A DNA stretch of 11,591 nt from an uncultured Frankiales bacterium (GTDB lineage Bacteria; Actinomycetota; Actinomycetes; Mycobacteriales; SCTD01), in assembly GCA_946479905.1 (NCBI GenBank), contig CAMLIA010000144.1, positions 1 to 11,591 of the forward strand, read 5' to 3'. Position 1 is the first letter of the stretch; every line of letters starts with the position of its first letter. The translations under genes and the position numbers were made by a program. Positions 1 to 8,750 of the stretch are shown one piece after another. The notes beneath the pieces are model-generated. The model worked only from the letters and a program-made list of their open reading frames with translations. It did not search any database and was not told the origin of the DNA.

Positions 1-666
1 ATCCTCGGTGCCGAGGACGCGTTCGGCGACATGGACTTCAAGGTCGCCGGCACGCCGCAGTTCGTCACCGCGCTGCAGCTCGACACCAAGCTCGACGGCA
101 TCCCGTCGCCGGTCCTCGCCGGTGCGCTCCAGCAGGCCCGCACGGCCCGGCTGGCGATCCTCGAGGTCATGAACGAGGCCATCGACGAGCCCGACGAGAT
201 GTCGCCGTACGCCCCGCGCGTGCTGTCGGTCAAGATCCCGGTCGACAAGATCGGCGAGGTCATCGGCCCGAAGGGCAAGATGATCAACCAGATCCAGGCC
301 GACACCGGTGCGGACATCACGGTGGAGGACGACGGCACCATCTACATCGGTGCCACGACGGGCACGGCGGCCGAGGCCGCGATGGCCGTCATCAACCAGA
401 TCGCCAACCCGACGATGCCGAAGGTCGGCGAGCGGTTCCTGGGCACGGTCGTCAAGACCGCCGCCTTCGGGGCCTTCGTCAGCCTCATCCCGGGCAAGGA
501 CGGCCTGGTCCACATCAGCAAGCTCGGCAACGGCAAGCGCATCGGCAAGGTCGAGGACGTCGTCAACGTCGGCGACAAGATCCAGGTCGAGATCACCGAG
601 ATCGACCAGCGCGGCAAGATCAGCCTCACGCCGGTCGAGAACGCCGAGCCGGCTCCGGCTGAGTAG
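1..666 (+). CDS. pnp: Polyribonucleotide nucleotidyltransferase (PNPase), 3' part
   Basis: This is the C-terminal 221 residues of PNPase, the phosphorolytic 3'-to-5' exoribonuclease of RNA turnover; the start lies left of the window. The first visible residues ([17 protein letters not shown]) are the well-conserved end of the second RNase PH core. After a helical linker comes a KH domain at about visible residues 71-136, with the RNA-binding loop GPKGK at 89-93. An S1 domain at about 141-211 follows ([21 protein letters not shown]). A short Glu/Pro/Ala tail ends at TAG 664-666. The reading frame is open from base 1. The M16 peptidase begins 7 bp downstream, the usual actinobacterial pairing (gpsI-pepR in M. 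tuberculosis), so co-transcription is likely. No frameshift or missing motif is seen. Confidence 0.97.
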   Translation: MLGAEDAFGDMDFKVAGTPQFVTALQLDTKLDGIPSPVLAGALQQARTARLAILEVMNEAIDEPDEMSPYAPRVLSVKIPVDKIGEVIGPKGKMINQIQADTGADITVEDDGTIYIGATTGTAAEAAMAVINQIANPTMPKVGERFLGTVVKTAAFGAFVSLIPGKDGLVHISKLGNGKRIGKVEDVVNVGDKIQVEITEIDQRGKISLTPVENAEPAPAE

Positions 667-673
667 CACCGCT

Positions 674-3119
<2,446 letters not shown>

Positions 3120-3932
3120 GCACGTCGTCGGCCCCCTCGCCGGTGACGTGCAGGTCGAGTGCCGACGGCGCGACCCGGTTGGCGACGACGCGGCAGAAGT
3201 CCACCGTGGACAGCACCATCATCAGATCGGTCACCTGCCCGTTGCGCTCGCCGAGCGGCAGGTCCCAGGTGCCGCCGCCGGCCCCTGTCAGCACGAGGTG
3301 CAGGTCGGTCGGGGTGTCGGCGCCGCTGCGCGCCACGGCGTGCGGCAGCAGCTGCACGGCGAGCTCGGTCATCAAGGTGAGTGTCGACGCGTCGGGGACG
3401 CTCGGCGGCATCCCGGCAGCCGAGCGGATGTCGTTCTCGTGCGTCCAGAGCTCGAAGGCGCGGACCACGAGCAGCGCGTCGACCGGCAGTCGCATGCCGT
3501 GCATCGACAGCAGGCGCCCGTCGCACGTCCGGTCGGCCACGAGCTCGAGCGTCCGGTCGGCGGCGGCGCGCCAGTCGCGGAGCGTCTCCGCCGGGGCGCG
3601 CCCCGCCTGCGCGGAAGCCAGGTCCTCGGTCGAGGCGACGTGCTCGGCGTCGGCGACCTCCTCGTCACCGGCCAACGCCCGCCAGACGTCGCGTTCGACA
3701 CCGATGAGGTGACCGACCAGGCCCTGGACGTCGAGGTCGCGAAGCACGGGCCCGCGCCACTGGGCAGGCGCGAGCGTCGACAGCAGCCCGGTGAACGCGT
3801 CCGCCGCACGGGCGAACGCCTCGGCTGCGGAGATCCGCGTCGCGGCCGGCACCGTCCGTCCACCGGCCCGGGCAGCGCGCGAGGCGGTGAGCACCCGCTC
3901 GCGGAGCCCGTCCGGCACGGGCGAGGACACGG

Positions 3933-4580
3933 TCATGACGGCTCCAGCAGCCGGCGGTCCAGCAGGGACTCGAGCCGCGCGAGAGCCAGGCGGACCCGTG
4001 ACTTCGCGGTGCCCTCCGGCAGCCCGGTCACGCGGGCGACGTCGCGGTAGCTGAGCCCGCGGAAGTACGCCAGCTCCACCACCTCGCGCTGGCTCGCGGG
4101 CAGCTGGTCGACGGCGTCCCGGACCTCGCACGCCGTCTCCGCCGTCGTGACCTGCTCCGAGGGTGACGGGTCCCGCTGCTGCGGCATCAGCCAGTCGCTG
4201 CGCTTCTCACGGCCCGCCCGGCGCAGCTCGCTGCGGAGGACGTCGTGGGCCCGGTGGCGGGCGCAGACGCTGAGGAAGCTCCGTAGCGAGCCGAGCGACG
4301 CGTCGTACTTCTCCGGGTGGCACCACAGGTCGACGAACACGTCCTGCACGACGTCCTGCGCCGCGGCACCGCTCCCGAGCACGCGGACCGCGCTGGCGTG
4401 GACGGCCCCGGCCAGGGCGTCGAAGACCTCGGCCAGCGCGCGCTCGTCACCGGCGGCGATGCGCGCCGCGAGCAGCGAGTCGTGGGTGCCGGACTCCACG
4501 ACCACGACGGTAGCGACGGGGCTCGGGTCGCTGCAGGCGTTCGCCTCGAATCGTGGGGCGAGCACCGCCGACGAGGTCAC
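3933..4580 (-). CDS. ECF-type RNA polymerase sigma factor (SigK-like)
   Basis: The protein is 215 residues from GTG 4580. Region 2 spans about residues 46-120 (DVVQDVFVDLW, then SLRSFLSVCARHRAHDVLR, matching regions 2.2-2.4). A variable linker leads to region 4 at about 155-207 (LPASQREVVELAYFRGLSY) with a helix-turn-helix at 177-197 (DVARVTGLPEGTAKSRVRLA). There is no long C-terminal extension. No Shine-Dalgarno sequence precedes GTG 4580. GTG 4505 and GTG 4499, also without one, would trim an unconserved-looking N-terminus. I prefer 4580 because the candidate -10 at 4589-4592 lies 8 bp upstream, which fits leaderless translation. The gene is coupled by ATGA to the MDMPI-fold gene and is divergent from the SnoaL pair. 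The cognate signal is unknown. Confidence 0.93.
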   Translation of the reverse strand: MTSSAVLAPRFEANACSDPSPVATVVVVESGTHDSLLAARIAAGDERALAEVFDALAGAVHASAVRVLGSGAAAQDVVQDVFVDLWCHPEKYDASLGSLRSFLSVCARHRAHDVLRSELRRAGREKRSDWLMPQQRDPSPSEQVTTAETACEVRDAVDQLPASQREVVELAYFRGLSYRDVARVTGLPEGTAKSRVRLALARLESLLDRRLLEPS

Positions 4581-4588
4581 GTCAGAGG

Positions 4589-4643
4589 TACGCCGCCGCG
4601 TCCACCTCCGGATCAGTGATCCACGTGACCGCTCGGCGGCGTA
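4589..4643. promoter_or_regulatory. Symmetric divergent promoter/operator between the sigma factor and SnoaL operon
   Basis: Two nested inverted repeats share one centre, base 4616. The inner one is the perfect palindrome GGATCAGTGATCC at 4610-4622. The outer arms are TACGCCGCCG at 4589-4598 and its exact complement CGGCGGCGTA at 4634-4643. Read outward on either strand, this gives TGATCC, a 17-bp spacer, then CGTA, which is the geometry of ECF -35/-10 promoters. On + it would start transcription near 4650, leaving a leader of about 29 nt with a strong ribosome binding site. On - it would start near 4580-4583, at the sigma-factor GTG. The symmetry is seen directly. The promoter assignment is inferred, and a dimeric repressor site is the alternative. 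Confidence 0.5.
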
Positions 4644-4664
4644 GTACCAGCACGCCGACCGACC

Positions 4665-4673
4665 AGGAGGAGG
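4665..4673 (+). promoter_or_regulatory. Strong ribosome binding site of the ABM/SnoaL gene
   Basis: AGGAGGAGG lies 5 bp upstream of ATG 4679 and fixes that start. It is by far the strongest Shine-Dalgarno sequence in the window, suggesting high translation when the operon is transcribed. Confidence 0.85.
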
Positions 4674-4678
4674 AACTC

Positions 4679-5401
4679 ATGGCAGTAGTGGTGCACGTGA
4701 CGCTCCGGGGTGTCACTCCGGCTCAGTACGACGCGGTCCGCGAGCGGGCGGGCTGGATCGAGCAGCCGCCGACCGGAGGCCTGTCGCACACGACGTGGTG
4801 GGAGGGCGACGACTGCCACAACCTCGACGCGTGGGAGAGCGAGGAGGCGTTCGCGGCCTTCGGCGAGCAGCGGCTGGGTCCGGCCATGGCGGCAGCGGGC
4901 GTCAACGTGGAGCCGGAGGCGATCGTGCACCCCGCTCACGAGGTGTTCACCCCGCGCGCCGGCATCGTCGCGCCGACGGCGTCGCCGACGATCGGCTCGG
5001 TCGACAACGTGACCCTGATCCGCAGCGGGTACGACGCGTTCGCGCGGGGCGACATCGAGACCGTGCTGTCGCTCTTCGACCCGGCGATCACCTGGTACAC
5101 CCCGGACACGGTCCCCTTCGGGGGCAGCTTCACCGGGCATGCGGGTGTCGGAGGCTTCTTCGCGACGCTCCCGCAGCACTACGCCGAGCTGCACGTCGAG
5201 CCGACCCGGTTCATCGACCGCGGGGACACCGTCGTCGCGCTCGGCAGCCTGCGTGGCCGCAGCACCGCCGGCAACGACTTCGACATCCCGTTCGTCCACG
5301 TGTGGACCTTCAGCAACGGCAAGGCCACGTCGTTCACCGAGTCCTTCGACTCCGTGAAGATGACCGCCGCGCTCGGCATGCAGGTGGCGCAGCATGTCTG
5401 A
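4679..5401 (+). CDS. Two-domain protein: ABM-like ferredoxin-fold domain fused to SnoaL-like domain
   Basis: This 240-residue protein has two recognisable parts. Residues 1-90 (VVVHVTLRGVTPAQYDAVRE, HTTWWEGDDCHNLDAWESEE, FGEQRLGPAM) resemble the dimeric alpha/beta-barrel of antibiotic-biosynthesis-monooxygenase-like stress or hypothetical proteins. A Pro/Thr/Ala linker at about 91-108 leads to a SnoaL/NTF2-like cone domain at 109-235 (LIRSGYDAFARGDIETVLSLF, GDTVVALGSLRG, HVWTFSNGKATSFTESFD). The last piece follows the usual pattern of nuclear-transport-factor-2-like SnoaL proteins. No catalytic role can be assigned, and these folds also serve as ligand-binding or detoxifying proteins. The start is set by the strong ribosome binding site. 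The gene overlaps the next by 8 bp (ATGTCTGA). Facing the sigma factor across a symmetric promoter, it is a likely target of that sigma factor. Confidence 0.85.
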   Translation: MAVVVHVTLRGVTPAQYDAVRERAGWIEQPPTGGLSHTTWWEGDDCHNLDAWESEEAFAAFGEQRLGPAMAAAGVNVEPEAIVHPAHEVFTPRAGIVAPTASPTIGSVDNVTLIRSGYDAFARGDIETVLSLFDPAITWYTPDTVPFGGSFTGHAGVGGFFATLPQHYAELHVEPTRFIDRGDTVVALGSLRGRSTAGNDFDIPFVHVWTFSNGKATSFTESFDSVKMTAALGMQVAQHV

Positions 5402-5813
5402 CCCGAAGGAGCTGGTGCGCCGGATCTTCGACGAGGTCATCAACGAGGGCCGCACGGACACCCTGGAGGAGCTGTTCACCGACGACTTCGTCGATCACGG
5501 CCCGATGGGGGACCTGCACGGCAGGGACGTGTTCGCGGGGCTCGTCGAGCAGTGGCGGGCGGCCGTGCCGGACGTGCACTGCACCGTCGACAACCTCGTC
5601 GCCGAGGGGGACCTGGTCGGTTGGACGGTCCGCACGACCGGCACCCACACCGGCGACCAGCTCGGCTTCCCGGCGACAGGCAAGCGGTTCGAGACGGTCA
5701 GCGCGAACATCGGACGGATGCGCGACGGCCGTGCTGCGGAGCACTGGGCGGAGCAGGGGATGTTCCCGATGCTCGTCCAGCTCGGCGTCCTCCCGGTACC
5801 CGCCTCTAGCTGA
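5394..5813 (+). CDS. SnoaL-like ester-cyclase-family protein
   Basis: This 139-residue single-domain protein is of the SnoaL/ester cyclase type, with a cone-shaped alpha+beta barrel related to polyketide cyclases. Landmarks are VRRIFDEVINEGRTDTLEEL at the N-terminus, FVDHGPMGDLHGRDVF, then AEGDLVGWTVRTTGTHTGDQ, FPATGKRFE and GRAAEHWAEQGMFPMLVQLG, which follows the family's EHW...LG ending. The usual length is 130-145 residues, so it looks intact. ATG 5394 lies inside the end of the upstream gene, with AGGTGG at 5382-5387, indicating translational coupling. No polyketide synthase or other biosynthetic gene is nearby, so a cyclase role in antibiotic synthesis is not supported. A small-molecule detoxification or binding role is more neutral. 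The stop overlaps the convergent GNAT gene by 8 bp. Confidence 0.87.
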   Translation: MSDPKELVRRIFDEVINEGRTDTLEELFTDDFVDHGPMGDLHGRDVFAGLVEQWRAAVPDVHCTVDNLVAEGDLVGWTVRTTGTHTGDQLGFPATGKRFETVSANIGRMRDGRAAEHWAEQGMFPMLVQLGVLPVPASS

Positions 5814-6309
5814 CGGCAGGTCGCAGGCCGGTGTGCATCCGGCGCTGCGGCACGACGCGTTGCCCGGTGTCGAGGCCGCGGCCGAGGCCGTCGAAGTCCC
5901 AGCCGGCGGACTGCAGGAAGCCGGAGAGCACCGTGTCCGCCTCGAACACCCACGTCACGGCGACCTCGAACGACGACCAGTGCTCGGCACTGGCCTGCAG
6001 CAGTCGCGAGCCGTGGCCGCGCCGGCCCCAGCGCGGCTCGACCATCAGCGCCGTGAGCTCGACGCCCTCTGCCGCAGGCTCGGACGTCGCGAAGCCCACC
6101 ACGGACCCGCCGTCCAGCGCGACCAGCACCCGGTGGTCGGGGGACGGCGGCGCCTCGATCGCGTTGAGCCAGACCGCAGCGACCTGCTCGAGCGGCACCA
6201 CCAGCTCTCCGACGAGCGATGCGTAGGCCTGCGACCAGGTGGACTGCTGCACCCGAGCGATGGGCTCCGCGTCGGCGGGACGGGCCGGGCGCACCGAGAC
6301 GTCAGCCAC
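5806..6309 (-). CDS. GNAT family N-acetyltransferase (downstream member of pair)
   Basis: This 167-residue protein has the GNAT order: VSVRPARPADAEPIARVQQSTWSQAYASLV (strand 1 and first helices), HRVLVALDGGSVVGFATSEP (strands 2-3), ELTALMVEPRWGRRGHGSRLL (strand 4 and the acetyl-CoA pyrophosphate loop, about residues 95-115), then AVTWVFEADTVLSGFLQSAGW (motif B). The loop reads G-R-R-G-H-G instead of the classic Q/R-x-x-G-x-G, so the first position is not canonical; otherwise the fold looks complete. The acceptor substrate cannot be predicted. GTG 6309 overlaps the upstream GNAT stop by 8 bp (GTGGCTGA), so it is probably translated by coupling. The 3' end overlaps the SnoaL gene tail-to-tail, leaving no space for a dedicated terminator. 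Confidence 0.88.
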   Translation of the reverse strand: MADVSVRPARPADAEPIARVQQSTWSQAYASLVGELVVPLEQVAAVWLNAIEAPPSPDHRVLVALDGGSVVGFATSEPAAEGVELTALMVEPRWGRRGHGSRLLQASAEHWSSFEVAVTWVFEADTVLSGFLQSAGWDFDGLGRGLDTGQRVVPQRRMHTGLRPAVS

Positions 6310-6760
6310 GGCGCATCCGGATCTCCCGCACCGGGCCGTCGAGGTCGAGCACCTTGCTGCCGCCGTCCGCGACGAACCCGTGCCGGCGGTAGAACGCCTG
6401 CGCCCGCTCGTTGTCCGCCAGCACCCACAGCACCGACACACCCTCGCACGCCGCCAGCAGCGCCGTACCGACGCCCGTCCGCCAGGCGGCCGGCTCGACG
6501 TACAGCGCGTAGAGCTCCACGAGACCTGTCTCGGCGTCGCGGGCCGGACCGAAGGCCGCCATCCCGATCACCGTGCCGTCCTCCGCCACCAGGGTCGTGA
6601 CCTCGCCGGTGACCATCAGGGCGGCCCGCCGCTCCGCGTCGACGGCCATCCGGTCCAGGAAGGAGTCGGCGACGATGCCGCGGTACGCGGCCTGCCAGCC
6701 CCTCAGCCGGACGGTCTCCACGGCGAGCGCGTCGTCGACGGTGGCGATCCTGACGTGCAC
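6302..6760 (-). CDS. GNAT family N-acetyltransferase (upstream member of pair)
   Basis: This 152-residue GNAT protein opens with VHVRIATVDDALAVETVRLRGWQAAYRGIV and continues with TTLVAEDGTVIGMAAFG. The core VELYALYVEPAAWRTGVGTALL at about residues 85-106 carries strand 4 and the acetyl-CoA loop. SVLWVLADNERAQAFYRRHGF is the classic motif B, with the N-x-x-A-x-x-F-Y-x-x-x-G-F signature of genuine acetyl-CoA-binding GNATs. The end VREIRMRRG is the usual last strand. The W..AY.g.v start resembles that of the neighbouring GNAT, hinting at an old tandem duplication. GTG 6760 is the family-like start and has no Shine-Dalgarno sequence. Only 19 bp separate it from the divergent glycosylase gene, so its promoter must lie partly inside that gene or the message is leaderless. 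The substrate is unknown. Confidence 0.88.
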   Translation of the reverse strand: MHVRIATVDDALAVETVRLRGWQAAYRGIVADSFLDRMAVDAERRAALMVTGEVTTLVAEDGTVIGMAAFGPARDAETGLVELYALYVEPAAWRTGVGTALLAACEGVSVLWVLADNERAQAFYRRHGFVADGGSKVLDLDGPVREIRMRRG

Positions 6761-6779
6761 GGCTGGCAGGATCGCAGAC

Positions 6780-7952
6780 GTGGAGCGGCTGACGATCGGG
6801 CAGGCCCGGCGCATCGCGCTCGCCGCGCAGGGCTTTCGCGACCCGCTGCCTCCGACGGTCACTGCCCGGCACCTGCGCCGGGTGCTCGGCAGGACGCAGC
6901 TGCTGCAGATCGACAGCGTGAACGTGTTCGCCCGCGCGCACGTCATGCCGGCGTACGCGCGGCTCGGGCCGTGGGACCCGGCGCTGCTGGACACCCTCGC
7001 CTTCCGCAGGCGCGAGCTCTTCGAGTTCTGGGGCCACGAGGCGTCGTACCTCCCGGTGGCCCTGCACCCGCTGCTCCGGTGGCGGATGGCCCGCAACGAG
7101 TCGCGGATCGCGCGGTGGGGCTTCGAGACCGACGACGCGCTGCTCGACGAGCTGCTGAAGCGGGTCGAGCAGGACGGCCCGACCGGGGCGGGCGCGCTGC
7201 GCGAGGGGCCGCGGGCCCGCAACGGCACGATGTGGGACTGGGACCACATCAAGGTCGGCCTGGAGTACCTGTTCTCCATCGGCAGGCTGACCACGCGGCA
7301 CCGGACCGCGGGCTTCGAGCGGATCTACGACCTCACGGAGCGGGTGCTGCCGGCCGAGGTCCTGGCCGCGCCGACGCCGACGCCGCACGAGGCGCACCGC
7401 GCGCTGCTGCTGCTGTCCGCCCGCGCGCACGGGGTCGCGACCGCCCGGTCGTTGAAGGACTACTTCCGGCTCCGCGGACCGGTCGCCGACACCGCGCTGC
7501 GCGAGCTCGTCGACGAGGGCGCGCTGCTGCCCGTCCTGGTCGCGGGGGAGAAGGCACTGCTCGACCCCACGGCCGCGCGACCGCGCCGGGTGTCCAGGCA
7601 GGCCCTGCTCTCGCCGTTCGACCCGCTGGTGTGGGAGCGGTCGAGGACCGAGCGGCTGTGGGGGATCGACTACCGGATCGAGATCTACACGCCGGCGCAC
7701 AAGCGGGTCTACGGCTACTACTGCCTGCTGTTCCTGCAGGACGAGGCGATCCGCGCCCGGGTCGACCTGAAGTCCGACCGCAAGGCGGGCGTGCTGCGCG
7801 TCATGGCCGCGTGGCGTGAGCCGGAGACGCTGCCCTCGACGGCCGAGGCGCTCGCCGAGGAGCTGCGGCAGGCGGCCCGGTGGCAGGGGCTGTCCGCGGT
7901 CCAGGTCGAGGGCAGCGGTGACCTCGCCGCCGACCTGGCCAGGGAGGCCTAG
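6780..7952 (+). CDS. Winged-helix DNA glycosylase of the YcaQ/AlkX (HTH_42) family
   Basis: This 390-residue protein is of the HTH_42 family, which includes E. coli YcaQ (AlkX), a glycosylase that unhooks DNA interstrand crosslinks, and the AlkZ self-resistance enzymes. The catalytic Q-phi-D motif is Q43-I44-D45 in LLQIDSVNVFARAH, the YcaQ form rather than the Q-phi-Q of AlkZ. The second family motif is H86-E87-A88 in FEFWGHEASYLP. Later landmarks are GTMWDWDHIKVGLEYLFSIG (a winged-helix segment), SPFDPLVWERSRTERLWG and YGYYCLLFLQ. The length is close to the family norm of about 400. GTG 6780 gives the family's short N-terminus (TIGQARRIALAAQGF). No Shine-Dalgarno sequence is seen, but CAGGAT at 6767-6772 could be a -10 for a leaderless message. 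Its stop and that of the convergent DUF4097 gene share the bases CTAG. Confidence 0.92.
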   Translation: MERLTIGQARRIALAAQGFRDPLPPTVTARHLRRVLGRTQLLQIDSVNVFARAHVMPAYARLGPWDPALLDTLAFRRRELFEFWGHEASYLPVALHPLLRWRMARNESRIARWGFETDDALLDELLKRVEQDGPTGAGALREGPRARNGTMWDWDHIKVGLEYLFSIGRLTTRHRTAGFERIYDLTERVLPAEVLAAPTPTPHEAHRALLLLSARAHGVATARSLKDYFRLRGPVADTALRELVDEGALLPVLVAGEKALLDPTAARPRRVSRQALLSPFDPLVWERSRTERLWGIDYRIEIYTPAHKRVYGYYCLLFLQDEAIRARVDLKSDRKAGVLRVMAAWREPETLPSTAEALAEELRQAARWQGLSAVQVEGSGDLAADLAREA

Positions 7953-8734
7953 GAGGCGCGGGCCACGACGACGTCGCCGATCCCGGTGACCAGCCGGACC
8001 TTGAGGTCGCTGCCGCCCGTGGGCGCGGCGTCCTCCATCGGCAGGTCGCAGCGGACGTCGCCGAGGGCGCTCTGCAGGTCGACCTGGACGCTGGTGCCCT
8101 CGAGCACGCCGACGCGGGCGTTGCCGCCGCCGCTCTGGAAGAGCACCTCCCCGCTGCTCGCGGCGGCGAGGTCGAGGCCGACGTGGCCGCCCTTGACCAG
8201 CACGCTCCCGGTGCTGCGGCCCAGGGTCAGCGAGCCGTTGCCCGCCTTGAACACCACGTCGTGCGCCGACGCAGCCGTGAGCTGGCCGTTGCCGCTGGTG
8301 AAGGAGATCCGTCGCGGCGACCCGCCCACGACCACCGTGGCGTCGCCGCCCTTGACGTCGAGGCTGCCGCGCACGTCCGTGACGTGCACGTCGCCCGAAC
8401 CGGTCCGCACCACGAGGTCGGACAGCTCTCCTGTTGCGTGCAGCCGGACCTCGGCGGACGTCGAGGTGAGCGTCGACAGCGACGGCAGCTGCAGCCGGAT
8501 CCGCACCTGGACGCCGCCGCGCCAGCCGCCCTTGCCGGGCACGTCCACGGTGAGCCGGGAGCCGACGCAGGAGATGCGGGCAGCGCGGGCCGCCTCGGCG
8601 CTGCGGCTGTCGTGCGGGTCGAGGGCCTCGACGGTCGCCTCGGCGGTGCCGCTGCGGGTGGCGTCGACCTCGACGGTGCCGCCGTGGAAGCGCAGCCGCG
8701 CGTCGAGCGGGCCGTCGGTGGTGAAGGTGGTCAT
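7949..8734 (-). CDS. DUF4097-type beta-strand repeat protein
   Basis: This 261-residue protein has no signal peptide or membrane segment and is built mainly of beta strands. From about residue 110 it shows short degenerate coils containing SGDV, KGGD, SGNGQL, AGNGSL, KGGHVGL and SGGGNARVG, the alternating small/Gly and Val/Leu pattern of DUF4097 (putative adhesin-like) beta-helix proteins. Near the N-terminus are LDARLRFHGGTVEVDATRSG and CVGSRLTVDVPGKGG. No catalytic motif is recognised. A cytoplasmic scaffold, sensor or binding role is possible but unproven. ATG 8734 has GGAG at 8741-8744 with 6 bp spacing. The gene starts 16 bp after the RHH regulator stop and is surely co-transcribed with it. 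I recall similar RHH/DUF4097 pairs in streptomycetes, but have not verified this by search. Confidence 0.85.
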   Translation of the reverse strand: MTTFTTDGPLDARLRFHGGTVEVDATRSGTAEATVEALDPHDSRSAEAARAARISCVGSRLTVDVPGKGGWRGGVQVRIRLQLPSLSTLTSTSAEVRLHATGELSDLVVRTGSGDVHVTDVRGSLDVKGGDATVVVGGSPRRISFTSGNGQLTAASAHDVVFKAGNGSLTLGRSTGSVLVKGGHVGLDLAAASSGEVLFQSGGGNARVGVLEGTSVQVDLQSALGDVRCDLPMEDAAPTGGSDLKVRLVTGIGDVVVARAS

Positions 8735-8750
8735 GGGGGTCTCCAGGGGG

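Noticed and set aside
4610..4622. Palindrome GGATCAGTGATCC as a transcription terminator
   Set aside because: The arms meet at a single central base, so RNA could not form a stable hairpin loop, and the site lies between two divergent starts rather than after a gene.
4679..5813. Part of an antibiotic or polyketide biosynthesis cluster
   Set aside because: SnoaL and ABM folds occur in such clusters, but there is no synthase, carrier protein, tailoring oxidase or exporter, and the flanks are housekeeping genes.
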